DNA of 64,000 nt, from positions 4,712,001 to 4,776,000 of the forward strand of contig NZ_CP094357.1 of NCBI RefSeq assembly GCF_014779555.2, written 5' to 3'. The notes under the pieces were generated by a model. The model had not been told where the DNA came from and searched no databases. It saw nothing but the letters and a program-made list of their open reading frames with translations. The DNA comes from Lysobacter capsici. GTDB lineage: Bacteria; Pseudomonadota; Gammaproteobacteria; Xanthomonadales; Xanthomonadaceae. Shown in pieces: positions 40,255 through 49,378 of this stretch; the stretch's first letter is position 1, and each line of letters opens with the position of its first letter. Position numbers and translations under genes: made by a program.

Positions 40255-41862
40255 TCAAGCTTGAGCCGACGGCGCGACCGGATCGCGCTGCAACGACAGC
40301 AGGATCAGCAATACCGCCAGGCCGACATAGGCGCCGATGAACTGCCAGGCGATCACCCGCTGCAGGCCTTCGAGCGCCCATGGCAGGTACACGCCGCCGC
40401 GCGGGTCGACCGAGTGGATGATGCCGAACAGGCTCAGGCCCGCGCCCGCGAGCAGGAACGCCGCGGCGCGGCGCAAGCGGCCGTCGACCATCGCCGCGAC
40501 CGCCGAGGTCCAGATCATCGAGGTCATGATGAAGCCGTTGCCCAGGGTCACGATCACCGCCAGTTCCGGCAGGCCGTGGCCGTCGAGCGCGCTCATCAGC
40601 TGGGCGTGATGCTCCGGCGCGATCCAGCCGGGGTTGCCGGTCTTGATCGCGAGCATGTAGGCCACCGACGGCAGGAAGCCGAACACCATCGCGGTGGCGT
40701 GCTTGCTCGGCGTGGCCTGGAACGCCTGGGTGGTGATGTCGAGCGCGACGTAGACGATGATCGGCGCGAGCACCGCCAGCGGCAGCCACTGCACCAGCCC
40801 CGAGACGATCCCGAGCATGCCGCCCAGGCCGATGAACAAGCCGGTCAACAAGGTGTAGCCGCTGCGCGCGCCCATGTGCTTGTACGCGGGCTGGCCGATG
40901 TAGGGCGTGGTCTGGGCGACGCCGCCGACGAAACCGGCGACCAAGGTCGAAAACGCCTCGGCCAGCAGAATGTCGCGGGTGCGGTAATCGTCGCCGGCCG
41001 CGCGCGCGCTTTCGCTGACGTTGATGCCGCCGACCACCATCAGCAGCCCGAACGGCAGCAGCAGCGGCAGGTACGGCACGGTGTAGGGCAAGCCGTCGAG
41101 GAAGCCCAGGGTCGGCAGCGGCAGGACGAAATGCAGCGGTTGCGCGGTCGGAAAGCTAAAGCCCGGCGCGCCCAGGCCGATCGCGCCGAAGCCGTAGAAC
41201 AACGCGGTGCCGAACACGAACGCGACGAACACGCCCGGCAACTTGATCGGCAGCCGCCCTTTCGCGATCAGCACATACAGCAACAGCCCGAGGGTCATGA
41301 ACCCGACCATCGGCGAGCGCAGGGTTTCGATCAGCGGCAGAAAGCCCATCAGCACCAGCGCCACGCCGGCGATCGAGCCGAGCAGGCCGGCGCGCGGAAT
41401 CAGCCGGGTCACCGTGTCGCCGGCGAACGACAGCACGAACTTGAGCAGGCCCATCACGATCAGCGAAGCCATGCCGAGCTGCCAGGTCGCGGTCGCCGCG
41501 GCCTGTTCGTCCATGCCGGCCTGCTTGAAACCGACGAAGGCCGGGCCGAGCACCAGCAGCGCCATGCCGATGCTGGTCGGCGCGTCCAGGCCCAGCGGCA
41601 TCGCGGTGACGTCGTCGCGTCCGGTTTTCGCGGCCAGCCGTCGCGCCATCACCGTGTAGATCAGATTGCCGACCAGCACGCCGAACGCGGTGCCGGGGAA
41701 CATGCGCGTATAGATCACCTCGGCCGGGAAACCGAAGATGCCGATCAACGCGGCCGAGATGAAACCCAGGATCGACAGGTTGTCGACGACCAGGCCGAAG
41801 AAGCCGTTGAGATCGCCGGGGACGAACCACGAGCGCCGCATAGTCTTGTTATCGACGTTCAC
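40255..41862 (-). CDS. NCS2-family nucleobase permease (AzgA-like)
   Basis: Inner-membrane nucleobase:cation symporter of 535 residues with about 12-14 helices. Family blocks include WFVPGDLNGFFGLVVDNL at the N-terminus, MPLGLDAPTSIGMALLVLGP, and GVAQTTPYIGQPAYKHMGAR with a Gln/Thr-rich substrate region as in AzgA-type hypoxanthine/guanine permeases. The start is uncertain: GTG at 41860-41862 has GGGGGA 8 bases upstream but lies inside a tandem repeat; ATG at 41841 starts MRRSWFVPGD and is closer to the usual family start. Substrate purine versus other cannot be told from sequence. Confidence 0.88.
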   Translation of the reverse strand: MNVDNKTMRRSWFVPGDLNGFFGLVVDNLSILGFISAALIGIFGFPAEVIYTRMFPGTAFGVLVGNLIYTVMARRLAAKTGRDDVTAMPLGLDAPTSIGMALLVLGPAFVGFKQAGMDEQAAATATWQLGMASLIVMGLLKFVLSFAGDTVTRLIPRAGLLGSIAGVALVLMGFLPLIETLRSPMVGFMTLGLLLYVLIAKGRLPIKLPGVFVAFVFGTALFYGFGAIGLGAPGFSFPTAQPLHFVLPLPTLGFLDGLPYTVPYLPLLLPFGLLMVVGGINVSESARAAGDDYRTRDILLAEAFSTLVAGFVGGVAQTTPYIGQPAYKHMGARSGYTLLTGLFIGLGGMLGIVSGLVQWLPLAVLAPIIVYVALDITTQAFQATPSKHATAMVFGFLPSVAYMLAIKTGNPGWIAPEHHAQLMSALDGHGLPELAVIVTLGNGFIMTSMIWTSAVAAMVDGRLRRAAAFLLAGAGLSLFGIIHSVDPRGGVYLPWALEGLQRVIAWQFIGAYVGLAVLLILLSLQRDPVAPSAQA

Positions 41863-41965
41863 CAGCCGCGTCCCCCGTTACGAATTACGGCATCGACGTT
41901 CACTGTCCGAGCCCCCCAGTTACGAATCAAGGCATCGACGTTCACCAGCCGCATCCCCCGTCCAC
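41851..41965. repeat. Imperfect tandem repeat of about 41-42 bases upstream of the permease
   Basis: The word ATCGACGTTCAC begins at 41851, 41892 and 41934; intervening sequences GTTACGAATTACGGC and GTTACGAATCAAGGC also align. About 2.6 units. On the minus strand each unit contains GTGAACGTCGAT; the proximal copy may serve as the permease start. Confidence 0.85.
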
Positions 41966-42071
41966 CATCGCGCCAACAGCCGACGCCTTCAGCGGAAAAC
42001 GAACAAACCGGCGGCAGCGCAGCCGCAACGCCGGGGTTAAACGTTGAAGGCAACGAATCGATGACGCTCAT
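41859..42071 (-). CDS. Possible 70-residue leader peptide upstream of the permease
   Basis: A frame beginning ATG 42069-42071 ends with TGA at 41859-41861, overlapping the permease GTG as GTGA. The last 30 residues come from the tandem repeat (VNVDALIRNWGART followed by VNVDAVIRNGGRGW). No signal peptide or known family. It may be a coupled leader, or the remains of a repeat expansion with no function. Coding status is doubtful. Confidence 0.3.
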   Translation of the reverse strand: MSVIDSLPSTFNPGVAAALPPVCSFSAEGVGCWRDGGRGMRLVNVDALIRNWGARTVNVDAVIRNGGRGW

Positions 42072-42244
42072 GGGTGGTACTCGGATGCGCGATGCGGGAA
42101 GGGACGCGTCCTTGCCGGTGCACCCGCGATCCGTTTGCGGGAGGGTGGTGCATGGGGCGGATTGAGAACGAATGCGGAAGCGGCGGAAGCGAGGTGCGCG
42201 GTGCGGCTGGCGGATCGGTTGCGGTGAGGTCTGCGGTGGTTGCG

Positions 42245-42336
42245 GTGTCGCGGTCGCGGCTTGCGCCGCTCCTACAGGGCCTGATCGAAGCTAGGTTTCG
42301 CCCTGTAGGAGCGGCGCAAGCCGCGACCGCGACACC
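42245..42336. repeat. REP-like inverted pair, GTAGGAGCGGCGCAAGCCGCGA family
   Basis: Arms 42245-42280 and 42301-42336 are near-perfect inverted copies with a 20-base loop. It sits in the 676-base spacer 41863-42538, which otherwise contains the tandem repeat and possible leader frame; the rest shows nothing recognisable. Confidence 0.9.
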
Positions 42337-42538
42337 ACGACTCACCACCCAACCCACATCCGCGCCGCGCACGAACCCGGCTTACCCAGGCGATTCCCCT
42401 GAAAATCCGGGAATTTCGCCCTGCCCGACCACATCCGCAGCATAGAACGCCACGCCACCGCCGCGCATCCGGTCCACGGAAACACAGCGGCGCGAAATTC
42501 GCACAGGTCGGCGCCGGCCCGGAAGGCCGCCCCGCCCC

Positions 42539-43117
42539 TCAATCGCCGATCGTCAGCCAGCCGTGGTAATGCACCAGCAAGCCGATCCCGGGCAAGGCCG
42601 CGCGCACGTCGAACCGGTAGCGCCCTTCGCGTTCGAACTCGTGCGCGCGCATGCCGTCGAACCAAGACAACGGCAACGCCATGCCGAGCGCGCGCACGCT
42701 GCGCAGCCGCCAGATCAGCCCGTCGTCGACGAGTTCCAGCGCGAACGCAAACGCCATCGGGCCGAGTCGTTCGTGGATCAGGCCATCGCGTTCGCGCAGG
42801 CGCGAACGCATGGCGCCGTGGCCGAAGCGGCGTATCCAGGTTTCGCCGTGGCGGCCGGCGTCGATCTCGACTTCGATCGCGCCGGCATGCGCGGGCGGCA
42901 GGCCCGCGATCCCGCCGCACAATCGCGACAGCCAACCCGCGCCGCGCGAGGCCTCGGCCTCGCCGGCATAACGCCGCACGCCGTCGCGGGCATGCAGCGC
43001 GCGCAGACTCGCCGGCAAACGCTCGAAATCGGCGCCGAGGATGCGCTGGTACAAGCTGCGGGCGTCGATGCCCGACGCCTGCTCCGATCCCGAACGCGCG
43101 CTGGCGAGGCCGCTCAT
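42539..43117 (-). CDS. DUF4166 domain protein
   Basis: A 192-residue protein matching the DUF4166 pattern: LPASLRALHARDGVRRYAGEA, SRGAGWLSRLCGGIAGLPPA, HGETWIRRFGHGAMRSRL, ERLGPMAFAFALELVDDG, and the C-terminal GRYRFDVRAALPGIGLLVHY with HGWL. The family has no known activity. The ATG at 43117 (MSGLASARSG) is preferred over an upstream GTG at 43138, which would overlap the preceding gene. It is the last gene of a four-gene run rluD-pgeF-secreted protein-DUF4166, 10 bases after the previous stop. Family sure, role unknown. Confidence 0.85.
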   Translation of the reverse strand: MSGLASARSGSEQASGIDARSLYQRILGADFERLPASLRALHARDGVRRYAGEAEASRGAGWLSRLCGGIAGLPPAHAGAIEVEIDAGRHGETWIRRFGHGAMRSRLRERDGLIHERLGPMAFAFALELVDDGLIWRLRSVRALGMALPLSWFDGMRAHEFEREGRYRFDVRAALPGIGLLVHYHGWLTIGD

Positions 43118-43127
43118 CCGCGGTCGC

Positions 43128-44012
43128 TCAGCCGCCACTGTTGCCGATGTAATCGTCTTCGAAGCCGCGCAGGTCCTTGGGCACTACGTACTGGCGACCG
43201 TCGTAACGCAGGCGCACGCTGGACTTGTCGGTACCGCCGTCGACTTCGTCGCAATCCTCGCCCTTGGGGACGTTGCGGGTGGTGCGCGCCACGGTATTGA
43301 GCAGCAGCCCGGCATAGCCGTTATCGCGCTTGGCGTCGACCGAGATAGTGCGCCGGGTGTCGGTGAACTCGCCGGCGCACCGGGTATCCCACTCGCCCTG
43401 GTTGCGCATCACCACCAGATTGCGCAGCACCGGCCGCAGGCCGGTCGAGTCGATGACGTACAAGCGCAGGGTGCTGTCTTCGTAGGGATTGGGCCGCGAA
43501 TTGCCGCTGCGGTTGACGCGCAGGCCGAACGCGGTGGTCTTGTCGTCGAGGCGATAGCGCGCGGTGTCGAACGCGAACGAGGACACCCGGATCGCATCGG
43601 AGGACAACACACCGTCCTCACGATGGCGCTGCACGATGCGATCGCGCGCGCTGTCGACGACCAATAGATCGAGGTCGGCCTCGTCCACGGCCTGATCGCC
43701 GTCGCGAGCGTGCTGCAGCTTCACCGCGACCAAGGTCTTGTCCGGCGAGGCCGGCCACACCTTGCACACCACCTCGGCGGGATTGACCCAGCGCGTGGGC
43801 GTGCCGCTCAGGCGCAGCAGGTCGCCGTTGTCGCCGCTGTCGTCCTTGGCCCCGGGATAGGCGACGTCCAGCAAGGCGGGAATGCGCGCCTCGCAGTCCC
43901 CGGCCGCGGTCGCGGCAGTGGAAAACACCGCGATGCAGAGCATGGCCGTGCAAAGCAGGGCGGTACGAATCGAAAAAGCGGACAGCGCCGTCCGATGGGC
44001 TGGGTTTCGCAT
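43128..44012 (-). CDS. Secreted protein of unknown function
   Basis: A 294-residue protein with an N-terminal export signal (LLCTAMLCIAVFSTAATAA) and no further membrane helix. The mature part has blocks resembling a repetitive beta structure (KTLVAVKLQHARDGDQAVDE, DLDLLVVDSARDRIVQRH, STLRLYVIDSTGLRPVLRN) that may be a propeller or similar repeat; no known family. Four Cys suggest disulfides. Start: ATG at 44010-44012 overlaps the pgeF stop as TGATG; an alternative ATG at 44024 would add four residues. It sits between pgeF and the DUF4166 gene in a probable operon. Confidence 0.75.
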   Translation of the reverse strand: MRNPAHRTALSAFSIRTALLCTAMLCIAVFSTAATAAGDCEARIPALLDVAYPGAKDDSGDNGDLLRLSGTPTRWVNPAEVVCKVWPASPDKTLVAVKLQHARDGDQAVDEADLDLLVVDSARDRIVQRHREDGVLSSDAIRVSSFAFDTARYRLDDKTTAFGLRVNRSGNSRPNPYEDSTLRLYVIDSTGLRPVLRNLVVMRNQGEWDTRCAGEFTDTRRTISVDAKRDNGYAGLLLNTVARTTRNVPKGEDCDEVDGGTDKSSVRLRYDGRQYVVPKDLRGFEDDYIGNSGG

Positions 44013-44797
44013 CAGGTCATCCATATGAGAGTCGCCATGCGGCCGGTACGGCGGTCGCGGCGGTGGGAATAGAAGCGGTCGGGCTCGCTGATGGTGCACA
44101 AGCCGCCGCCGTGCACATGATCGGCGGCCAGGCCGGCCCGCGCCAGTCGTCCGCGCGCCAGCGCATACAGATCCACCCGCCAATGCCCGGGACGGGTGGC
44201 GACGAAGGCCGCCTCGGCCCCGGCGTCGCGGGCGACGAAGGCATCGCGCACCTCCGCGCCGATTTCGTAATGCCGCGGCCCGGCCGCGGGCCCGAGCCAG
44301 GCATGCACGCGCGCCGGTTCGGTGCGCATGGCCGCGACGGTGGCTTCGAGCACGCCGTCGGCGAGCCCGCGCCAACCCGCATGCGCGGCGCCGACTTCGC
44401 TGCCGTCGTCGGCCGCGAACAGCACCGGCAGGCAATCGGCGGTGAGGATCGCCAGCACGCTGCCGCGGGTCGAGGTCACCGAGGCGTCGGCCTCGGGTTC
44501 CTCGGCGAGGGTCGTCGCGCTGGTGCGCGCCGCATCGAAACGCAGCACGCCCGCGCCATGCACCTGGTGCAGCCAATGCGGGGGCGATGGCAACCGTGCG
44601 AGTTCGATCAGCAGTTCGCGATTGCGCGCGACCGCGAGCGGATCGTCGCGGTCGCTGCCGTAGCGCGTGCCGAGGTTGAAGCTGTCGAACGGCGGCTGCG
44701 ACACGCCGGCGCCGCCGCGCACGGTGGTGAAGCCGCGCACCGGGGTCAGCGGCCAGGCCGCGGCGATCCACGGCGCCTCGGCGTCGCCTGCCGTCAC
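44012..44797 (-). CDS. pgeF: Polyphenol oxidase / peptidoglycan editing factor (YfiH family)
   Basis: Multicopper-type laccase-domain enzyme of the YfiH/PgeF family; E. coli PgeF removes wrongly incorporated L-Ser from muropeptide precursors. The 261-residue protein has the metal-site motifs [11 protein letters not shown] (His), [13 protein letters not shown] (Cys) and [20 protein letters not shown] (His), and the C-terminal [22 protein letters not shown], all hallmark sequences. The start is a GTG at 44795-44797 that overlaps the rluD stop (GTGA), the usual rluD-pgeF coupling in gammaproteobacteria. Complete. Confidence 0.93.
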   Translation of the reverse strand: MTAGDAEAPWIAAAWPLTPVRGFTTVRGGAGVSQPPFDSFNLGTRYGSDRDDPLAVARNRELLIELARLPSPPHWLHQVHGAGVLRFDAARTSATTLAEEPEADASVTSTRGSVLAILTADCLPVLFAADDGSEVGAAHAGWRGLADGVLEATVAAMRTEPARVHAWLGPAAGPRHYEIGAEVRDAFVARDAGAEAAFVATRPGHWRVDLYALARGRLARAGLAADHVHGGGLCTISEPDRFYSHRRDRRTGRMATLIWMT

Positions 44798-45768
44798 CGC
44801 CCGGCCTCGACCGCCGCGCGGGTGTCGGCGCGCAGTTCGGCGATCAGCCGCTGCAGGTCGGCCGGCACCGGCGCGGTGCAGCGGATCGGTTCGCCGCTGG
44901 CGGGATGCTTGAATTCCAGAGTTTCCGCGTGCAGGGCCTGGCGCTTGAAGCCGCGCAAGGTCTCGACCAGCCCCTCGGTCGCGCCCTTGGGCAGCTTGAG
45001 CGGGCCGCCGTACAGCGGGTCGCCGACGATCGGATGCTTGAGGTGCTGCATGTGCACGCGGATCTGGTGGGTGCGGCCGGTTTCCAGGCGGCACTCCAGC
45101 AAGGTGTGGGCGCGGAAGCGTTCGCGCAGCCGGTAATGGGTGACCGCGTCCTTGCCGTCCTCGCGCACGCCCATGCGCAGGCGGTCGCGCGGGTGGCGGT
45201 CGATCGCGGCATTGGCGGTGCCGCCGGACACCAGCGCGCCGACCACCACCGCCAGGTATTGGCGATGCACGTCGCGCGCGGAGAGCTGTTCGACCAGCGA
45301 GGTATGCGCCGGCAGGGTCCGCGCCACCACCATCGCGCCGGAGGTGTCCTTGTCGAGACGATGGACGATGCCGGCGCGCGGCAGCGCCGACAGGCCCGGG
45401 TCGTGGTGCAGCAGCGCATTGACCAGGGTGCCGGCCGGATTGCCGGCGCCGGGATGCACGACCAGCCCGGCCGGCTTGTCCAGCACGATCACCTCGCTGT
45501 CCTCGTACAGGATGTCCAGGGCGATGTCTTCGGCGACCGCGTGGGTCTGGGTATCGAGCACGACGTTCAGTTCGACCGCCTCGCCGCCCTGGACCGGATC
45601 GCGCGGGCGCACCTCCTGGCCGTTCAGGCGGGCGTCGCCGGATTTGATCCAGGCCGCCAGCCGCGAGCGCGAATAGTCGGGGAACAGCTCGGCGAGCACC
45701 GCGTCGAAACGGCGCCCGGCGGCGCTGTCGGGAACGGTGGCGGTCAGGGTCTGGCGGGGTGAGGTCAT
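44794..45768 (-). CDS. rluD: 23S rRNA pseudouridine synthase RluD
   Basis: Makes pseudouridine in helix 69 of 23S rRNA (positions 1911, 1915, 1917 in E. coli). The 324-residue protein has an N-terminal S4 RNA-binding domain ([20 protein letters not shown]) and a catalytic domain with [20 protein letters not shown] and the active-site [12 protein letters not shown] including the catalytic Asp, then [20 protein letters not shown]. The ATG at 45768 ([12 protein letters not shown]) is the natural start. It is divergent from bamD, a conserved arrangement in gammaproteobacteria. Complete. Confidence 0.95.
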   Translation of the reverse strand: MTSPRQTLTATVPDSAAGRRFDAVLAELFPDYSRSRLAAWIKSGDARLNGQEVRPRDPVQGGEAVELNVVLDTQTHAVAEDIALDILYEDSEVIVLDKPAGLVVHPGAGNPAGTLVNALLHHDPGLSALPRAGIVHRLDKDTSGAMVVARTLPAHTSLVEQLSARDVHRQYLAVVVGALVSGGTANAAIDRHPRDRLRMGVREDGKDAVTHYRLRERFRAHTLLECRLETGRTHQIRVHMQHLKHPIVGDPLYGGPLKLPKGATEGLVETLRGFKRQALHAETLEFKHPASGEPIRCTAPVPADLQRLIAELRADTRAAVEAGR

Positions 45769-45938
45769 CGGGTCGGGTCGATTGGGTCTTCGGCGTGAGC
45801 CGGGCCTGGGGCCTGGGGGAGCGGGATCGCGGCGGCCGGTCGCGAACGCGGCGGCCGGCACAAGGAAGTACGGGATCGGTTAAGGGGGCCGACCCGCGGA
45901 CTGCTATTATCGGCTCTTCGTGCCTCCGGCGCCCGTTG

Positions 45939-46853
45939 ATGCCTGCCATGACCGTACGTTCCGCCCCGTCCAGCCGTTTCGTTCGCCTGTTTTGCCTGCT
46001 GCTGATCGCCGCCGTCGCCACTACCGGCTGCAAAAGCGTCGGCAAGATGTTCAAGAAGGACAAGGATGCGGACGAAGGCCAGCCGGTCGAGGCCATCTAC
46101 GAGAAGGCCCACAAGGCCATGACCAACGGCAACTGGTCCTCGGCCGAGACCAGCTTCAAGCGCCTGGTGGCGCAGTACCCGTACGGCCCGTACACCGAGC
46201 AGTCGCTGATCGAGACGGCCTACGCGCAGTACAAGTCGGGCAAGCACGACGACGCGGTCAGCAGCATCGACCGTTTCATCCGCACCTACCCGACCCACCG
46301 CAACATCGCCTATCTGTACTACCTGCGCGGGTTGGTGAACTCCAGCCGCGACACGGTGTTCCTGCAGAAGGTCTGGCGCCTGGACGTCAGCCGCCGCGAC
46401 CTGGCCACGCCGATGCAGGCGTACAACGATTTCCTGATCGTGGTCGAGCGCTACCCGAACAGCCGTTACGCCGAGGACGCGCGCAAGCGCATGCTGGTGC
46501 TGCGCGACACCTTCGCCCGTCACGAGCTCGATGCCTCGCTGTATTACCTGCGCCGCACCGCCAACGTGGCCGCCGCCGACCGCGCCAAGTACCTGCTGGA
46601 AACCTATCCGCAGAGCCGCTACCAGAACGACGCGGTCGCGGTGCTGCTCAAGGCCTACGAAGGCCTCGGCAACGCCACCCTGGCCGCCGACGCCAAGCGC
46701 GTGCTGCAGCAGAACGACCCCAGCCATCCGGCTCTGTCGGGCGACGAGTGGCCGGATTACCCGAGCAACCTGCGCAAGCTCAACCCGTTCGCGGGCGAGA
46801 AGTCGGCGGTGGACAACCGCGACAAGGAAGAAGCCAAGCGCAAGCAGCAGTAA
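45939..46853 (+). CDS. bamD: Outer-membrane assembly lipoprotein BamD
   Basis: Essential lipoprotein of the BAM complex, which inserts beta-barrel proteins into the outer membrane. Length 304 residues. Signal with lipobox T-T-G-C (VATTGCKSVGKMFKKDKD), then five TPR-like repeats, with family blocks IYEKAHKAMTNGNWSSAETS and VAQYPYGPYTEQSLIETAYA. The C-terminal tail is charged. Start ATG 45939; an ATG at 45948 is equally possible and removes three residues. Divergent from rluD and ended by a strong bidirectional terminator. Confidence 0.95.
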   Translation: MPAMTVRSAPSSRFVRLFCLLLIAAVATTGCKSVGKMFKKDKDADEGQPVEAIYEKAHKAMTNGNWSSAETSFKRLVAQYPYGPYTEQSLIETAYAQYKSGKHDDAVSSIDRFIRTYPTHRNIAYLYYLRGLVNSSRDTVFLQKVWRLDVSRRDLATPMQAYNDFLIVVERYPNSRYAEDARKRMLVLRDTFARHELDASLYYLRRTANVAAADRAKYLLETYPQSRYQNDAVAVLLKAYEGLGNATLAADAKRVLQQNDPSHPALSGDEWPDYPSNLRKLNPFAGEKSAVDNRDKEEAKRKQQ

Positions 46854-46874
46854 GCGTCCGGTTCGAATCGCAGA

Positions 46875-46910
46875 ATAAAAAACGCCGCCTTCGGGCGGCG
46901 TTTTTTTATT
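46875..46910. terminator. Bidirectional terminator after bamD
   Basis: AACGCCGCC TTCG GGCGGCGTT stem (46881-46902) with A-run before and T-run after, so it can act on both strands, for bamD and for the end of nadE transcription. Confidence 0.9.
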
Positions 46911-46940
46911 GTTACTGAGCGCGGCGCGGGTACGAGCGCC

Positions 46941-47031
46941 CCCTGTAGGAGCGGCGCAAGCCGCGACCGCGACATCGCGCTTGCGTCGTAACTGCGGTGT
47001 CGCGGTCGCGGCTTGCGCCGCTCCTCCAGGG
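46941..47031. repeat. REP-like inverted pair, GTAGGAGCGGCGCAAGCCGCGA family
   Basis: Arms 46941-46975 and 46996-47031, inverted copies extending to CCGCGACCGCGACA, between the bamD terminator and the nadE 3' end. Confidence 0.9.
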
Positions 47032-47049
47032 GAGGCACGGGCCAGAACG

Positions 47050-48705
47050 TCAGGCCGAATATCCGTTGGTGATCGGATACCGCCGCTCGCGCCCGAACGC
47101 GCGATGCGACACCTTCGGCCCCGGCGCGGCCTGATGCCGCTTCCACTCGCTGATTCGTACCAGCCGCAGCACCCTATCCACCGTCGCCGGGTCGAAACCC
47201 GCGGCGACGATCTCGTCGCGCGACTGCTCCTGATCGACATGGCGCAACAAGATCGCGTCGAGCACGTCGTACGGCGGCAGCGAATCCTGGTCCTTCTGGT
47301 TGTCGCGCAATTCGGCCGACGGCGGACGCTCGATCACCGCCCACGGGATGATCGGCGCGCCGGCGATCGCGTTGCGCCAGCGCGCGAGCGCGAACACCTC
47401 GGTCTTGTACAGGTCCTTGATCGGCGCATAACCGCCGCACATATCGCCGTAGATGGTCGCGTAGCCGACCGCGTATTCGCTCTTGTTGCCGGTGGTCAGC
47501 AGCAGCCCGCCGAACTTGTTGCTCATCGCCATCAGCAGCGCGCCGCGGGTGCGCGACTGCAGGTTTTCCTCGGTCACGTCGACCGCCTTGCCGGCGAAGG
47601 TTTCGGCCAGGGTGTCGAGATAGCCCTGGAACGGTTTTTCGATCGGCAGCGCGATCAGTCGCACGCCTTGGGTCGCGCATTGCTCGGCGGCGAGGTCGTT
47701 GGACATGTCGGCGGTGTAGCGCGAGGGCATGCGCACCGCGACCACGTTGTCCGGGCCGAGCGCATCGACCGCGACGGCCATGACCAGCGACGAGTCGATC
47801 CCGCCCGACAGCCCCAGCCAGACTTTTTCGAAACCGTTCTTGCGGCAGTAATCGCGGGTGCCGCGCACGATGGCCCGCCACGCCAGCGCATCGCGGCCCT
47901 CGTCCGCTTCGCTCGGCCACGACACATGGGTAAAGCTGCGGGTTTCGTCGTGGTAGTCGGCGACCAGCCAGTGATCCTCGAACGCGGTCGCAGCCGGATG
48001 CACGTTGCCGTCGCCGTCGGCGAGCACCGAGGCGCCGTCGAACACCAGCGCGTCCTGGCCGCCGACGACGTTGAGATAGGCCAGGGCCACACCGGTTTCC
48101 TGCACCCGCGTTTCCAGCAGCGCATCGCGCTGGGCGTGCTTGTCGCGCTCGAACGGCGAGGCGTTGGGCACCAGCACCAGGCGCGCGCCCGCGTTCGCGG
48201 TCGCGGCCAGCGGCTCGGCGAACCACAGGTCTTCGCAGATCACCACGCCGACGCTGACGCTTTCGTCGGACCCGCGGCCCTTGACCTCGAACACGCAGGC
48301 TTCGCCGTCGGGATCGACGTCGAAGTAGCGGCGCTCGTCGAACACCGCGTAATTGGGCAGTTCGCGCTTGCGGTAGGTGGCCTCGACCCGGCCGTCGCGC
48401 AACACGCTGGCGGCGTTGTAGACGACCGCGCCGGCCGCCTGCGGCCAACCGACCACGGCGACGATGCCGCGCGTGTTTGATGCGATGCGCAGCAGCGCGG
48501 CTTCGCAATCGGCGAGAAAGCTGGGCCGCAGCAGCAGGTCTTCGGGCGGATACCCGCTGACCGCCAGCTCGGGAAACAGCACCACATCGGCGCCGTGTTC
48601 GTCGCGCGCCTGCACGATCATCGCCGCGATCCGCTCGGCGTTTTTTTCGACCGCGCCGACGGGGAAGTCGAACTGGGCCAGGGCGATGCGCAAGGTGTTG
48701 GGCAT
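47050..48705 (-). CDS. nadE: Glutamine-dependent NAD+ synthetase
   Basis: Amidates deamido-NAD to NAD using ammonia from glutamine. The 551-residue protein has an N-terminal nitrilase-type glutaminase domain (LFPELAVSGYPPEDLLLRP with Glu, ATYRKRELPNYAVFDE with Lys, VGVVICEDLWF with catalytic Cys) and a C-terminal synthetase domain with the P-loop KVWLGLSGGIDSSLVMAVAV and LLTTGNKSEYAVGYATIYGD. The ATG at 48705 (MPNTLRIALAQFDFPVGAVE) is the family start. Complete. Confidence 0.96.
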   Translation of the reverse strand: MPNTLRIALAQFDFPVGAVEKNAERIAAMIVQARDEHGADVVLFPELAVSGYPPEDLLLRPSFLADCEAALLRIASNTRGIVAVVGWPQAAGAVVYNAASVLRDGRVEATYRKRELPNYAVFDERRYFDVDPDGEACVFEVKGRGSDESVSVGVVICEDLWFAEPLAATANAGARLVLVPNASPFERDKHAQRDALLETRVQETGVALAYLNVVGGQDALVFDGASVLADGDGNVHPAATAFEDHWLVADYHDETRSFTHVSWPSEADEGRDALAWRAIVRGTRDYCRKNGFEKVWLGLSGGIDSSLVMAVAVDALGPDNVVAVRMPSRYTADMSNDLAAEQCATQGVRLIALPIEKPFQGYLDTLAETFAGKAVDVTEENLQSRTRGALLMAMSNKFGGLLLTTGNKSEYAVGYATIYGDMCGGYAPIKDLYKTEVFALARWRNAIAGAPIIPWAVIERPPSAELRDNQKDQDSLPPYDVLDAILLRHVDQEQSRDEIVAAGFDPATVDRVLRLVRISEWKRHQAAPGPKVSHRAFGRERRYPITNGYSA

Positions 48706-48724
48706 GGGAGTTTCAACAGGTAAG

Positions 48725-49081
48725 TCAGTCCAGGCTGACGACATTGCGGGCCAGGGCGGCGTGGATCTGCTCCAGCACCGCGTCGGTCCGCATCAGGGCG
48801 TCATTGTTCCAGAATCTGAGGACGCGGTAGCCGCGGGATCGCAGATAGAAGGTCCGCCGCTCGTCGGCGTGGCTATTGGAATGCTGGCCGCCGTCGACTT
48901 CGACGATCAGACCGCGTTCGATGCAGGCAAAGTCGGCAACGTAGGGGCCGACGGGGTGCTGGCGGCGGAACTTGCAGCCCATCAGGGCCCGGTTTCGCAG
49001 ATGGAACCATAACCTGTGCTCGGCGTCGGTCATGCTGCGGCGCAGGCGGCGGGCGAAGGTGGATTTTTGGCCTGGGCGCAT
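48725..49081 (-). CDS. DUF559 endonuclease-like protein
   Basis: A 118-residue protein of the DUF559/Vsr-like family. The motif order RRSMTDAEHRLWFHLRNRAL, GCKFRRQHPVGPYVADFACI, GLIVEVDGGQHSN, YLRSRGYRVLRFWNNDAL matches this family, including the likely catalytic EVDGGQH region of a PD-(D/E)XK-type fold. Its role in vivo is unknown. The ATG at 49081 starts the conserved part. It lies 19 bases upstream of the nadE start and may share a transcript. The spacer before it has a REP pair. Confidence 0.85.
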   Translation of the reverse strand: MRPGQKSTFARRLRRSMTDAEHRLWFHLRNRALMGCKFRRQHPVGPYVADFACIERGLIVEVDGGQHSNSHADERRTFYLRSRGYRVLRFWNNDALMRTDAVLEQIHAALARNVVSLD

Positions 49082-49152
49082 CCTTGCGCTCCTTGGGGCG
49101 AGTGGAACTGCAGTTTCTTCGCTGCGGCTTTGTCGGGGCATAGGGGAAGCGG

Positions 49153-49317
49153 CCCTCACCCCAACCCCTCTCCCGCAAACGGGAGAGGGGCTTTATCCCG
49201 CAGATGGGTAGGAATCCGCGCCGTTGGTCTCGACGTCCCAACTCATCCGCGTAAAACCATGGGCCGAGGTGCATCGAGCCCCTCTCCCGCTCGCGGGAGA
49301 GGGGTTGGGGTGAGGGC
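49153..49317. repeat. Inverted repeat pair, CCCTCACCCCAACCCCTCTCC family
   Basis: Arms 49153-49193 and 49276-49317 are inverted copies, each with an inner CCCCTCTCCCG...CGGGAGAGGGG hairpin, in the spacer between sucD and the DUF559 gene. The spacer (49082-49378) holds no gene. Confidence 0.85.
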
Positions 49318-49330
49318 CGCCCCAAACGCA

Positions 49331-49356
49331 GAAAGGCCGCCCGAAGGCGGCCTTTC
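49331..49356 (-). terminator. sucD: Terminator of sucD
   Basis: Minus strand AAAGGCCGCC TTCG GGCGGCCTTT stem followed by CTGCGTTT, about 25 bases past the sucD stop codon. Confidence 0.75.
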
Positions 49357-49378
49357 CGACAAACCATGACGCTTCGGC

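Noticed and set aside
46855-46875. GGTTCGAATCGC after bamD, like a tRNA 3' part
   Set aside because: No tRNA cloverleaf upstream; it is just after the bamD stop codon.
49153-49317. Possible insertion sequence bounded by inverted repeats
   Set aside because: Only about 80 bases lie between the arms and there is no transposase; it is a REP-type pair.
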